Source: Physcia stellaris
Lineage: Eukaryota > Ascomycota > Lecanoromycetes > Caliciales > Physciaceae
NCBI GenBank assembly: GCA_018902385.1
Contig: JABSSW010000012.1
Span: 558,001 to 622,000, forward strand
Length of the DNA stretch: 64,000 bases
Reading direction: 5' to 3'
Both the position numbers and the translations under genes were made by a program. Positions 9,643-21,525 of the stretch are shown piece by piece. The notes beneath the pieces are model-generated. The model was given only the letters and a program-made list of their open reading frames with translations, searched no databases and was not told the origin of the DNA. Every line of letters begins with the position of its first letter. Positions within the stretch are counted from its first letter, which is position 1.

Positions 9643-12411
9643 TCCTAGTGATCCATCAAGAGTTTTTGGTAATGTAGAAGAAGCTAATCGAGACCTCCTG
9701 AGTATTTCGCAAAGTAGGTAGAGAAGAAGCGCTCTTGCATTGATGTCGTGAGATGCCCCAGATATTCGCGATTTGGAAGACCTGTTGAGGCTTTTCGCGG
9801 TTTTAAACTAGATTTGAGATATAAGTGTTCTCGAAGTCGGCTACCTGGCCTCGGTAGAGTCATTCTCATGGGTCTTGTGGTAGATCTCCATAAGGTCGGC
9901 TCCTAGAATCGAATGCTGTATACACATATGACTCCTTACGCACTAGATCCATGACATGCCAACGCAGCCATGCAAACGCAGCCGTATCCCGTGATCGAGC
10001 ATAGGCCATACTGTTTCTTTCAGAGTTGCACATGCTCGCAGTGATTTGATGCGATCGCTTTCCATCTTCATAATCTAGAAAAGGGTGGAGCCTCAAATTC
10101 TATTCGGTTCTTCTAAGTCAGCGTACAAGCCATCACTACTCGTGCGTGGGTCTTCTTATCTCTAGGATGGCATGGCTCGTCGCTGACAGCGCTTTTGAAA
10201 CGAGAAGTAGAGCTCAATAAAGAGTTTACCATGCCTTGACCCAGCAGAAAACCCGCCACGGCCAGAGAAACTTGCGAAGATCTTAAGATGCTGATCATGA
10301 TTCCTCGCGAGCCAGCCTTCAGCCTTTGATTGTTGAGGCTGTGGAAATGTGAACTTTGAATTCAAAGAGAGTCGGAGCAAGTACAGACCCGTGTCCGTAG
10401 AGTAGGCAAAAGGTAGTCAATGAACCTGTTACACCAGCCCAGATCTGCAATGATATGTGAGGAAGGCGCGTTCGCTAGACAGTAACAACAAAGCTTCGAT
10501 AAACTTGTGATAATAGCAACAGTGTAACAGAAAATGCTCATGACGCGTGAAACAACCTTGATGGAAGTTCCGCTCTGTACATATCGTGATGCTTTTGAAC
10601 CAAATAAAACAAAAAAAATCAAGGACTGGTTGAGGCTCGAACCCCGGTCTCCCGAGGCAAAAAGCTCACGTCCCAGAGGGCCGTTACCAAACCCCTCCTG
10701 GTATACACTTTAGGGTAGTGCAGAGGCCAGAGTTCAGGCTTCATTGGGGTTTTTGGGACTTTGACTGGGATTTTAAGGACCACTGCGCCATACCCGCGAT
10801 TGAAATCAAATCTTCTTATTTGGATTATATTCCGGATACTGGTGAGCTGGCTGGTCGCAATTCTGGTGTTGAAGGTTGTACCTATCGGAAAATCGGGCAT
10901 CTTTTCTGGCGCGAGCGATAGGATAGGCTTAGTCGCCGTTCATCAGAGATAGAGAGGTCGATTTGGCCTTGAATATCGTGCTGGTATTCTTCCTTGGCTA
11001 TAGAGCCATTGTACAACTCACAGGTGGAGTAGCCGTTGGTCGTTAGGAATGCTCGTATTCTTGATATGCGACTGCTGAAGCTGTTAGTATTACCAACACT
11101 ATCGCCACCACCACGGTCTCAAGCACCTGGGGACTCATTTTGCCATCATGTACACCACGCCGTCATCATAGTCATCATGTGCAGAGCCGTCTCTCCACGT
11201 CTCTTCCGTGGTTCTTCCCGCCCACCGCCCCCCACTCGACGTAACCACATCCTTACCACTCCAACTCGGGCTCCACAATTCTCACCCCCATCTTCTTCTC
11301 AATATCTGCATACACCTGCGACATCGGAGTTGCGTACCCCGCTCCAAGTTTCTCTTCCATGCCTACACCTAGATTGTGCCAGTTGCCCAGCATACCAACA
11401 GCCCTCATCGCCCACTTTCATATAGCTCGTCCTTATCTACGAGAACGATGGCGCGGTGATGACATGTGCCTTCTGAACCACAATAGTATCACCACGACGG
11501 TTAACAGCTGCGTGGCAGGGGAGATCTCACCTGTGGCGCAGCCACTGCGGCCATCCTTGAAGATTAGGGATCTTGGTGAGGGATGTGCGGAGGAGGCGTT
11601 CGCGTGGAATACGATAGGGCCTTGAGAGACAATTCTCACATAATGGGAAAAGGAGTCGTCAGCGGGGAATATGTTGGCATCGATACGGGACCTGGTAGGG
11701 AGGATGAGTGCCTATCGGAAAGAATCTGGGTAAGTGCATCTTGGAGTGGGACGATAGCGGATGCGATTGCGGTCATCGTGGACTACTGTGAAGCACACAG
11801 CAGGTCCAAGCAGCACGAGACTCTTCGCTGTTGGTGATTTTAAAGTCAGCATCAATCCGATTTTCGGTCAAGCGTCAAATTCCAAGATACATGTCAGAAC
11901 AGAGCGCTTCCACGCCATGTGTTCCAATTCCAAAGAGTTTAGGAAAAGGAATAAATACTCCGAGAAGACCTACGATATTTCCCTTCTTCCAAACTCAACT
12001 TTTCCGTATCTGTGACGTAACCCCAAAGAAAGATGTCTAGACCTTCTATCGTCACGGGGCGGGGTATCTGTATAATAGGAACCCCTATTGCTGGATCAGT
12101 GAAATGAGAGAATTAATTTGAGGAGCGATAACGCTCCTGACGTTCAATTATACTTCCGCAAGATGGTGACGACTCAGAGATCTTGGCCGGCAAGAGGTTA
12201 CTCAAGCAAAGACTATATAATAAAGCGATATCCTCACTTTGCTTCAAGAATGAGGATTTTTGGTTTCTGTGGACTCCACGTAGCTCTCTGATAAACCCCA
12301 TGTACTTGGCTGTCAGCATGGAAAGTTCCACACTATCCACAACGGCTCAGAAAAGTAATGAAGCGAACTCTCGGCACGACTTTGCAAAATCACCTTCCAG
12401 AGCTTGACACT
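9643..12411. other. Long stretch without a firm gene
   Basis: No complete gene could be assembled. It holds a tRNA-like sequence near 10625-10703. Between about 11215 and 11990 on the minus strand several short frames read like pieces of protein (for example AVGMLGNWHNLGVGMEEKL near 11390 and FIPFPKLFGIGTHGVEAL near 11930), but they lie in different frames with stops between them. They may be a decayed gene or one with many introns; I cannot name a family. Confidence 0.4.
10625..10703 (-). other. tRNA-like sequence with pol III B-box
   Basis: The minus strand carries GGTTCGAGCC (10634-10643), which matches the eukaryotic tRNA B-box/T-loop, and an A-box/D-loop-like TTTGGTAACGG about 40 bases upstream (10681-10691). 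The acceptor and T stems do not pair properly, so I cannot assign an anticodon. It could be a degenerate tRNA or a tRNA-derived fragment. Confidence 0.25.
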
Positions 12412-13720
12412 TCACGAAGATTCTGAAGCGGAGCTCGCGCTCCAAGGGTCGACTTCCATCTCTCTTCGAGTGATCATGAAGATCAGGATAGGAGTGCTGG
12501 TAGGGAAGAAGAATCCAATCTGGTTCTCCTCCTTTACCAGAGGTATCTGAAGACGCTCCACGTGGAATCCGTTCGAAGCTGCAGATGTGAGCTTCCAAGC
12601 CTACAGAGAATTGACCACGTAATGAACTTACAGCAAGCATCGGTGAATGTTTTGAGTGTATCCTCGTTCCGAAGGGTGGCCGATATCAGAGCCTTAATCC
12701 CTTCGTGTCGCATAAAGAGTTCTTGCAGGGTTGAGACAAGGGCGGGTATAGAGGCCTCGTCATAAGTCTACTACGAAGTCAGCGCCCAAGGTTTCATTTT
12801 CATAGGTAAGAAATCTCTGGGAGACTAGAAAACGTACAATATCCGCACCCAGGATTAGCATATAGTGGCGAGCTTCTTCCTGTCCCTCTCCCATTCCACC
12901 CACGATCGCATGACCCCATTTCAACACATCCGCTTGTATGTTGCCAGCTCCTTCCAGACCATTAAGGTATAAATTTGACTGTATCGAGTCTACAACCTCA
13001 CCGCTTCCATCAGTAGCCAAGACAAAGCGAGCATCGAGGTATTTTGCGCAAAGTATCGAAAGGAAACCGGTGCCTGCACCTAGCTCCAAAATATTTTTCC
13101 CTGCGACGTGATGCCTGCCAGCATCAGAGAATAAGTATCCACCAAGCCTTAGGGCAGCTTCCCAGGTACGTGCGCCGGTATTGCCAGAAGAAGCAAGCAC
13201 GGAGCGAGCTTCGAGCGTGGTGATGGAGGGGGCTTCGGAGCTTTGGATGGGTGTCGTGTAAGTAACATAGCTCTTCTGCTGTGCTAAGTCAATGTCGGAC
13301 ATGGGTGGTTGAGCTACAAGGTCAGCGAAGCAGGCTGTCAAAGAATCCGAGATTTCCTGGACAAAGGAGACGTTACGTATCAGCTGGAGCATGAAGAAGA
13401 CTGTATGAGGGGTATACACAATTTCAGTGCAGTCAGGAGGACAACAAATAATCCAGGGAGGCGTGCAAGAAGAGTCTTACATCCTCCTCTGGATCATGGA
13501 AAGCCTCCTGCAACACATCAATCAAAGCTTTCAAGACTCGAAAGCGGTATCGGGCGGGAGGTAGAAAGGAGATTTTCGACTCCGAGAAAAATCTAGAATA
13601 GAGGTCCTCTTGTACTTGCGGTAGTTTCAAGACATCCGTATGTGGGAAATGCAGCTGCTTCGGATCAACGAGCTGAAAGTACTGTCTACGGAACAACTCG
13701 ATCTGCTGCGTTGTCTCCAT
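12412..13720 (-). CDS. EFM3: FAM86/EEF2KMT-like protein-lysine methyltransferase, with an apparent +1 frameshift
   Basis: Exons on the minus strand: 13481-13720, 12838-13356, 12632-12768 and 12412-12578. FAM86 enzymes (yeast Efm3, human EEF2KMT) methylate a lysine of elongation factor 2. The N-terminal helical region (RRQYFQLVDP), the seven-beta-strand SAM-binding motif ILELGAGTGFLSILCAKYL, the family motif LGADI-TYDEASIPALVSTL and a family-like tail VERLQIPLVKEENQIGFF are all present. Exons 1, 2 and 4 join in phase, but exon 3 has one base too many. Reading in frame ends soon after VSTLQE, whereas skipping one A in GAAACTC (T run at 12720-12722) restores LFMRHEG and the rest. Either the gene is newly broken or this is a base-call error. 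The start at 13720 fits the family better than an ATG further upstream. It is divergent from the eS24 gene. Confidence 0.8.
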
Positions 13721-14053
13721 TTTGCTCGAATATACAGTGCTTCTGCATCTAGATGTGCGTGCAGCGTTGCTTGCAGGAGATACAGGCTCTGTTGTTACTT
13801 TGCCATGCAGCAATGGGAAACCACGATGGCAGCAGAAGACTGAGACTGAGGTGAGTGAGGATATTCCACTAGAGCTAGATTGGGAATAGCGTTATCGCTT
13901 AAGCCGCACTAATTTTCCACACATCGTTCGCTAACCCAGCATTGAGGATTGCAGACGACCCTTTCGCAACCACGAAGCACTTCTTGTGAGCGATACCAAC
14001 TGTCTATCTTGTGTGTTGACATTATAACTGATCTATCACAACAGCCAGCAATT
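13721..14053. promoter_or_regulatory. Shared divergent promoter region
   Basis: About 330 bases separate the methyltransferase start from the eS24 start, so both promoters must lie here. The last 20 bases before the eS24 ATG are tract-like (ATTATAACTGATCTATCACA just upstream). No defined site recognised. Confidence 0.4.
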
Positions 14054-14630
14054 ATGGCCGACCGTGAGCAGCCCGTGACGCTGCGTACGCGCAAATTTAT
14101 TCGAAACGCCCTCCTAGGAAGAAAGCAAATGGTCGTGTAAGCTCGCCATCTCCACGAGAGAATCTGCAACTCGGCCAGAATCTAAGAACTGTATGGTAGC
14201 TAATGCTATAAATAAACAGTGACGTCCTCCACCCCAATCGCGCCAACGTTGCCAAAGATGAGCTCCGCCAAAAACTCGCAGATGTCTACAAAGCCAACAA
14301 GGACCAAGTCTCTGTCTTCGGCTTCCGGACACAATATGGTGGAGGCAAGAGCACCGGTTTCGCGCTCATCTACGACTCGCATGAGGCAATGAAGAAGTTT
14401 GAGCCGCATTATCGGCTGGTGAGATACGGGGTGGCGACAAAGATTGAGAAGGCCAGCAGACAACAACGTACGTGCACTTCCTTGTCAATTCTGGGGCTCT
14501 ATTTGTTGTACCTACGGAATCTACATGCTGATGTGATGATGTTGCAGGCAAGCAACGCAAGAACCGAGCCAAGACCGTACGGGGAACGGCGAAGGCGAAG
14601 GGAGCAGGAAAGGACAAGAAGAAGAAGTAA
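14054..14630 (+). CDS. RPS24: 40S ribosomal protein eS24
   Basis: Exons 14054-14136, 14220-14467 and 14548-14630 give 137 residues, normal for eS24. It is a structural protein of the small ribosomal subunit. The N-terminus [18 protein letters not shown], the central block [19 protein letters not shown] and the very basic Lys/Arg-rich tail ending in four lysines are diagnostic. The first intron interrupts codon 28 after only 83 bases of coding sequence, as is common in fungal ribosomal protein genes; the third exon carries only the basic tail. All splice sites are canonical GT-AG and keep frame. Confidence 0.96.
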
Positions 14631-15789
14631 AGAGAAGCTTGCTGGTTGTGGCAATGCGAATTGGCGGATCTGGAGGCTACCATTGTGTATCTACATTACG
14701 CTTTGATGTAGCAGCATCGAGTGGCGCTTGGGAAAGCAAACCTGATATTTGAGCTACTAAAGCATCTCCCCAATTGCTACGCTTCAAGATTTCGGTGTAA
14801 GGTCCGTCTCAAAGCTGCTATGAATGTGGTCTTTTATCTAGCTATTAGACGTTATGGGTCCAACACGAGAACTACTATCGAATGGCTCTCCCCCCGCAGA
14901 CCCACGCGATCAAGTATCGAACATACCCTACTGGCGCTTTCCCTAAGATCTCCCCCGGCAAGCTGCTTCAGCAGCTTCACAGCTAGCCCAACAACTCCAA
15001 GTTCTGGAGTCGTGTGGTTCTACACCACACTTGTCAGGGTCACGAGATCTGCACCTTTATGGAATGATGCTAAGCTGCCGTTGTTGCATGTTAACTAGAT
15101 CTGACTAATGGTACAAACAAGGGCCACATGGTCTCAGGCGTGGCCAACATAGATATTCTCACAATTTTTTGACAGGGTAATCGAGATCCGGTGTCATATT
15201 TCTACAATGCTGAGCTCAACAAAGATCCAGACATTGGCAGCAAATGTTAGGAGGTTCGCTCACACGGAGACAGCTTACCGAACCTTCTTCTTTCAACAGT
15301 TTCTGGGCGAAGTGATATGTAGCTGCAGGCTGCAGATTGCAGATGCAGGACGGGTCTGGACGGGGAGGTAGGTGACTTATCTCATTGACCTCTGCGTCAA
15401 CCTATGATTTGTAGTCGCCTGCCTTTCCTGGCTAGGAAAGCGAGCTGTTGCACAGATAGGCGCGCTATCTTCAAGGAAAGTTGCGCAATGAAGACCAAAA
15501 GCTTAGAAGCTGACATCTAGGGAAGATGGCGAGATAAGAAATATTCCAAGGATGAAGCCAAGGATATCGGGTTGTTCTTAATAATACATTGGACCGAGAA
15601 CACTAAGATCCGAATTCGGAGATGTGACTATGGAAGACAGATAGGGCAGTTTTGATGCAATGCATCTAATTGCCATGGGCGACAGCGCACGAAAACCTAA
15701 AACGGCAAAATCGCCATCCTCAAGGACGCAACAGTATGTTCCAGGCCGAGAGCACACGGTGCACCTGATTGGATCTTTTTTTGCGGCCA
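14631..15789. other. Intergenic, nothing supported
   Basis: Short frames only, none with recognisable similarity. It separates the 3' ends of the eS24 gene and the Zn2Cys6 regulator, which converge here. Confidence 0.4.
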
Positions 15790-17401
15790 TTAGGATCTCA
15801 AGTTCGTCGACGTCCTGTGATTCTGGTAGGTAGGAGTCTGACCCGGGAAATGATTGAGTGTTTCATAAGACTCTGCATGCTGTGGCTCTTGTATACGCGT
15901 GTAGCTCTGCCCATTGACAAGGGTACCCTTTGGATCTTCCGCACTATTCCCAAGACTGTAGGTATACTGGCTTTGCGAGCTATCTTGACTAGGTAGTATG
16001 CTGTCACTGGAGACTTCATTGGGGAAGCCAGTGGTGTCGATGCCGGTATGGCGCTTCATGGAGGCTGTAGAAGACATGGTGTAAGTGGGATCGAAGTCGG
16101 AACCTCGATCTTGATGCGCCTGACGATATCCGAAGGATGTAGCCTTTTGGGACATCTGCGGTGAGGAAGACGAGTTGCTACTGACCCCTTCGGTGCCGCT
16201 GGCTGCGCTTGATGTAGATGATCCCGCCGAATGCTGATTACCTTCTGTCACGGTGTGCTCGGGGTTCCAAAGCAGTCCGGATCGATAGTTGAGAGACTGC
16301 GAAAGGCCTGTAGCAGTGTCCTCAGCTGCGAGTAAGGGCGCATTTAGGTGATTCTTACTCGTTGATCCTCGCTTGCTTTCTGGTACCGGTAAATTCCTCG
16401 AGCCGTCAAAGGAATAGCTTGGTAGCGTATGCTTAAGAATATTCATGGCTGGAAATAGTGAGCGTCCTTCTGGAGCCCCAGTTGTACATGCCATCAAAGC
16501 GTTGCTTGGTAGGGAACAAGATGAGGTTGCGTACTTAGATGGTCCTTCTTGATCCATAGGGTATCCTTGCTGGGTCTGCCTAGTACCTGGGATAGGCATC
16601 CAGCCCCTTGACATCTCCGAGGGGGTGTAATTCAAAGATGGTAATTGAGATTCTTGAGCTGGTACAGTATACTGAGAGGATGACAACGAGTAAGGGTCGG
16701 TCATGTCTTCCGGAAGCCAAGCATTGTTTGCGGAAAAACTCTGGCGAGAGCTATTATTATAAATCGAGGGTGCTTGACCGCCTAAAGGCTGTAACCGAGC
16801 ATACGACGCTGAGTTTGGATAAGAGTTGGGTGCTATGGATGTTGTGGCATAAGTGGTTGGACCCGACATTGTCGGATACGGTCCCACGGTACTGCCAGCA
16901 CGAGATGGGAGACCAGCATGTTGATAATTCCAGGACACCTGAGTGGAAGGCATTGAGAGGACGTCCGAATTCACCTGTCAGGCATGTCATCAGTAACTGC
17001 GTAACCTTCAGATCGTTCGAGATGAGTTTACTCTAAGGAATTGACAGGTGATTGGGTCCATGCCAGCAGCCTTGCAATTCTGGCAAATGCCATTACCCTG
17101 ATCGCCGCTACACTTGATCTTTCGCTTTCGACAACGAGCACACTTCATCATCGTTAGCCTTGCGTTGAGTAATTGGGCCTTAGGAAGATTCTACCGCAAG
17201 ACTTATTCTTTTTCTGGGGTTACCTCCTCCCCCTTTGTCTGATTCGGAATCAGGGACCGGGCTCGTTTGGCTCTGTGGACGACTGATTGGGAAACTTCGT
17301 TGACTTTCGCGAATTGCTGGAGACATTGGCAGCTGAAGCGAACGACTTGAACCGTGATGCTGATTCATGGCTTCGGCACCACCATAATATTGTCGGCTCA
17401 T
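15790..17401 (-). CDS. Zn(II)2Cys6 transcription factor
   Basis: The DNA-binding exon (17032-17151 or slightly longer) encodes CARCRKRKIKC followed by CQNC and a last Cys, spacing CX2CX6CX8CX2CX9C, the fungal binuclear zinc cluster. It is followed in phase (57-base intron, 16975-17031) by a 394-residue exon, 15790-16974, that is Ser/Thr/Gln/Pro-rich and looks like a disordered activation region; no fungal-TF middle-homology domain is visible. An upstream frame from the ATG at 17401 (MSRQYYGGAEAMNQHHG...) ends in NPRKRIS, which is what usually precedes the first Cys in this small family, so it is probably exon 1. I could not find a canonical intron joining it in frame to the zinc-cluster exon. 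Translation could instead start at the tandem Met codons at 17151. Target genes are unknown. Confidence 0.8.
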
Positions 17402-17631
17402 AGTCTGCAGGCGTGAGTGCTGATTTCGCAGTCGCGCTGTGATCAAGTCTTAGATGGCAAGCGAGGGGTCTGTCAAATTGCTATTAAGTTAGAATCAAGG
17501 CTCGAAACTGTACTTGCTTGATCAAGTTACGAGCAAGGAGGGATTGCAGGTTGAAAAGAAAAAGACGATTGAGCTCTTCCAAACCAAGAGCTCCGCTTGA
17601 CATATAAGTATTCGCTAAGGACTTGTTCTAT

Positions 17632-18040
17632 CTAGCCATTCAAGCCGGCGAGTGGGTCATAGCTATCAATGCGGGAAATGCTTGCCACGTCGGAGCGACC
17701 TGTCAGAAGCTCGGTTAGAATGAACCGGGCATTGGAAATTCTACCAGTCATTCCGGTGAAGAGCTTAACGCTTTAGCAATAGCAAATGCTAGCGCTCTTT
17801 CAGAGACCCTACCTGGGCTTGGATCTCGGATGCTTGCAGGACTTTAAACGAGGCACGAGCCAACCGCGGATCTTTGATACCGTTTGAAAAGAGCTCTCTA
17901 AGGTACGGGGATGGATCAGGTGCAGATTTGTGCCCTTGATCGAACAGTGGAACGTCGTACGGCTTGATATGAAAGACGCTGTGCCGCTGAGCTGACCGTG
18001 TGTCGTCGCTCTCAGAGATGTGACTAAAACAGACATTCAT
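17632..18040 (-). CDS. Small protein of unknown function, 119 residues
   Basis: Exons 17813-18040 and 17632-17763 with a 49-base intron (donor gtaggg, acceptor gttaag) give 119 residues. I do not recognise the family, but the composition is protein-like throughout and splicing preserves frame: APDPSPYLRELFSNG, then LARASFKVLQASEIQAQ, then across the intron LFTGMTGRISNARFILTEL and the C-terminus SYDPLAGLNG. No signal peptide or membrane segment. An upstream exon cannot be ruled out because a cttttag-like acceptor context lies just after the ATG. It lies head-to-tail with the Zn2Cys6 regulator, about 230 bases upstream of it. Confidence 0.5.
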
Positions 18041-20075
18041 GATTGGAGATATGAGCTATCGTAGAGCATCATTGAAACATGGTATAACGAAACGATCTAT
18101 TTCATGAACAAACAAAGCAACGACTCATTTCTCCCCAGACAGCCTTAGGCCGATCTGCAGCACCTTCCCGTCAGCATGTATCTCGCCGGTAGCGTGAGGA
18201 AGTTTGGATGGTATGGGCAGCAATCTCCAGATGAAATCGGTGTAGCTAGTAAAGTTTGTTGATGGGGGCGATGGAGACAGGCAGCAAACACGTGTGATCC
18301 GGAACTTTTCTTCGGTGTACTATCCAGTTCAGAGCAGAGCTGCAGATGAGCAATGTCGACAACGGCCTCAGCAGGAAAGTTATCACCATACAATACAGTA
18401 GTTTGGAGAGCAGTATCCGATAGGGGTGAGCCGCTTCAGGTACCCTTGTATCAACACTCACAGTCCGACGAGTGGCTGGTGCGGGGGACTTGTCATTAGC
18501 TTCTACTCAGGTTACACAAGATACTCAAACTCTATGGGCACTGTACGGCTGACGCTTTGAGGATGGAGGCCAAGAAATAACTCAACCCTTTAGACCAAAA
18601 GATACGCTTGCATGAGAGTTGGTCAGGTAGGTCTCCGGGAAGACGACAAAGATATAACAAACACTCATCAAAAGCGAAACAACGAACACTGAAACATCTC
18701 GATATTTCGGCAGTAGGCGCTCAGCCATCGGAACAATGCTACCTCTCAGCCAAAGAGGTGCCGCCCAACTCAATTCGGCAGAGACCTAAAGCGTTGAGAT
18801 ATCGGCCTGAGTCAAACGTACAAAAGCCATACGCCAATTCGGCCATGGGCTTGTAACCATAAGAGTAGACTTACTCATTTGACATCACATCCTTTGGATG
18901 ATTTCTCCAAGATTCCGCGGTTACACACCTGACGCCTGGGAAATAGACGAAGACGGAGATGAGAGATCGGAAAAGGAATAGTGAACTCACAATGCTGCTC
19001 TCTCTCGACGAAGCCTTTAGCTCAAACTAACTCCATACAAACCACGCAAGAGATGCACCGCCTGCCGACCTTGAAACATGGTGTACGTGTAACACACCCC
19101 AGTCAGAAGTCCTGCGGCGAGGCTCGTGGCAGGGTCTCGGGGAGGATCTCTCGCCAAATTGCGAGCAGTCCTGTTTCTTTTTAGTTCTTGCAAATTCCCC
19201 GGTCGCGCTTCGTCGATCGTAATGGCCCCGCAACGTTATTGAGGTAAGCCTCTGCTCACATCATTGCGAATCACGGGAAAAGTTTCCAACTCTTTTGGTC
19301 TGCTTGCGGCGTATCGCGGCTACTTGCAGCTGCTGTGCTGGAAGTCCACATCCGGCCCGTAACCGTTGGCTATAGCTTGGCTATAGCGCCCGTGGTTATT
19401 CTGATGCCGGCGTAAGGTCCCAGTCATCATGCATTGCTAATCTTCCTGCTTCGGTAGCTTGGGAAAAGGAGGTGTACACGAGTGTGTTCCTGCTGCATGT
19501 GCTTCCCAATGAATGTGGAAGTACGGAGTAAGGTGACTAGATCCTCGATGACCGCTGCTGCTTTGTCACGTTCCCCAGCGGCGTGATACGGGCTTATGCC
19601 GGACGATTTCGACGACATTTGCCTTATTAGTGTCATCAGTAAGGGGCACGATTGTCCTTCTGTGACTAGTAAAGGAGCGGTCATTGCCTTGGATATTTTC
19701 TGGCGATAGGCGCAACGGCAGATTCAGATCAAGAGTCAGTGTCAATGATTCGTAGGAAAGCGGCGTAAAAGATATTTTGCTGACATCGATCCACCAGCAA
19801 AGTCTTCAAGTGGTCTGCAATGTCCAGTCTAGTATGGCTGCTCGATGTTCATCTATCAAGGAGTGAAGCTTAGGACGTGATAAGCCACCTCACTATTTAC
19901 CAACAAGGGATGATGCATAAGTAAGCACGTGCTTCGGAGGCTCGGGACGTAGTGAAAGCCAAGACGCTAGTGAGACGTTCGAGCTTACCTTACGGACCGT
20001 TGAATATCCGAGCGGCTGAAGCTACATACTGTACTGTATTCCAATCTCGCTCTTCTATGTCAGTGGCTGTCACCG
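18041..20075. other. Long stretch without a firm gene
   Basis: No complete gene found. On the minus strand, 18582-18773 and 18900-18990 give short hydrophobic frames (for example VFVVSLLMSVCYIFVVFPE) that could be fragments of a membrane transporter, but they are not joined by usable splice sites. The region just upstream of 20076 was searched by eye for a cyclophilin domain and none was seen. Confidence 0.35.
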
Positions 20076-21022
20076 ATGGAGCAGGGAAGCGTTGCTGTCA
20101 CGGCTCGACCAACAGATCCAGTGGAAGATCAAGATCGTGTCAGCGAAGAACTTCAGGAAGATGCTCCAGCCATTGACGAAGCAGCCGAGGAGGAGGCCCG
20201 AGAGAAATTGCGAAGGGAGCGAGAAGCTCGAGCACAGGCCTTGACATTAGAGATCGTGGGCGATCTACCTTACGCAGAGGTCAAACCCCCGGAAAATGTT
20301 CTCTTTGTGTGCAAGCTCAATCCCGTCACCGAAGGTTAGTTAGTCTGACTCTTATAACAAGGGTCAAGGTAACTACCACTAACGGCCTGTTAGACGAAGA
20401 TCTTGATTTGATTTTCAGCCGATTTGGCAAAATCATATCTTGCGAAGTTATTCGAGACAAGCGAACAAAGGAGAGCCTTCAATATGCCTTTATCGAGTTC
20501 GAAAACCAAAAGGACTGCGAGCAGGCCTATTTCAAGATGCAGGGTGTATTAATAGATGATCACCGCATACACGTGGATTTCTCGCAATCCGTATGTTATT
20601 GGAACCCCTCAGCCTGGATCCTGGAGTACTACTAATGTCCAAATTAGGTGTCCAGGCTTTCGGACACTTGGAGATCGGTAACGAACACGAGAAGGGCTAA
20701 GCAAGGAGGAGGCTTTGGAGGAATTGCCCATCTCGAAAAGAAACGGCAATACAGGGCTGCTGACCCAAAGCATGATTATCGCGACAATAGGCCCCATGGA
20801 TATGGTATGGTTTTTGATAAAGATACACGGCAATCTCGGGCTCAAGAAGACTCGATTCGAGATCGTCATTCCAGACGACACTCACGAAGTCGAAGCCGCA
20901 GTCCTAGGTCTGGCAAGAGTCGACGACAGCGTACACCGCCACCCCGGCAAGAAAGAGAAGATAGCTACAGGCATCGTGACTATCGAAATCGGGAGCACGA
21001 GGAGCGAAATAGGCGGCGATGA
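20076..21022 (+). CDS. RRM protein of the PPIL4/Cyp6 family lacking the cyclophilin domain
   Basis: Exons 20076-20334, 20394-20590 and 20648-21022 give 276 residues. The order is: an acidic-then-charged helix ending [17 protein letters not shown]; the PPIL4-specific linker [18 protein letters not shown]; an RRM with RNP1-like [19 protein letters not shown] and [17 protein letters not shown]; a conserved [15 protein letters not shown] segment; and an Arg/Ser/Asp-rich tail. PPIL4-type proteins are spliceosome-associated nuclear peptidyl-prolyl isomerases of about 440-490 residues whose N-terminal 160 residues are the cyclophilin. Here I find no such domain in any frame upstream, so the protein appears to be an RRM-only version. 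The start at 20076 is the first ATG in frame; the frame is open upstream without similarity. Confidence 0.85.
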
Positions 21023-21525
21023 ATGGAAAGGCATACCAATGCATACAGATCTTGGATATCCTTTTTGTGGGCGTTCGGCGGTCAGAGAACAGTGATACCC
21101 CATGGTTTCAGGTTAGCGGTCCATTAAGTATTTTAAGAGTGGGAGTTGTAGGTGAACAGTCAACTTTCGTTGCCTCAGCTGGGAGCAACTGCGTTAACAT
21201 TGCATCCTCCGGCTAATCATGATTCATGGGTTGCGCCTGGAATAGATGGTTTCTTCCTCAAGGAAAGCCAAGTGAAACAAAGAAAGTCATCGCCAGTACC
21301 CCTCGAGTGGTCATTCGGCCCTACTTTACGCCATTGACAGTGACATGATTGGTTCCCATCGGATGTGGATTTGCCCTAACACTATTTACTGATTACTGCC
21401 CCCCCTTGAGCAATGATCCTTTGTTAAACAGTCTTCTCCCGTTTGTAAAAGAACTATCTGATCAACGTAAGCGGCTGCAATTGATACTTACGGACTGTGT
21501 CTGCCACACCCTGCCTTTGCTAGCA
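21023..21525. other. Intergenic, promoter side of UAP1
   Basis: Nothing coding recognised. It contains the 3' end of the RRM gene and the upstream region of the next gene. Confidence 0.4.

Noticed and set aside
18582-18990. Remnant of a membrane transporter
   Set aside because: Hydrophobic segments only; no family motif and no usable splice joins, so not listed as a gene or pseudogene.
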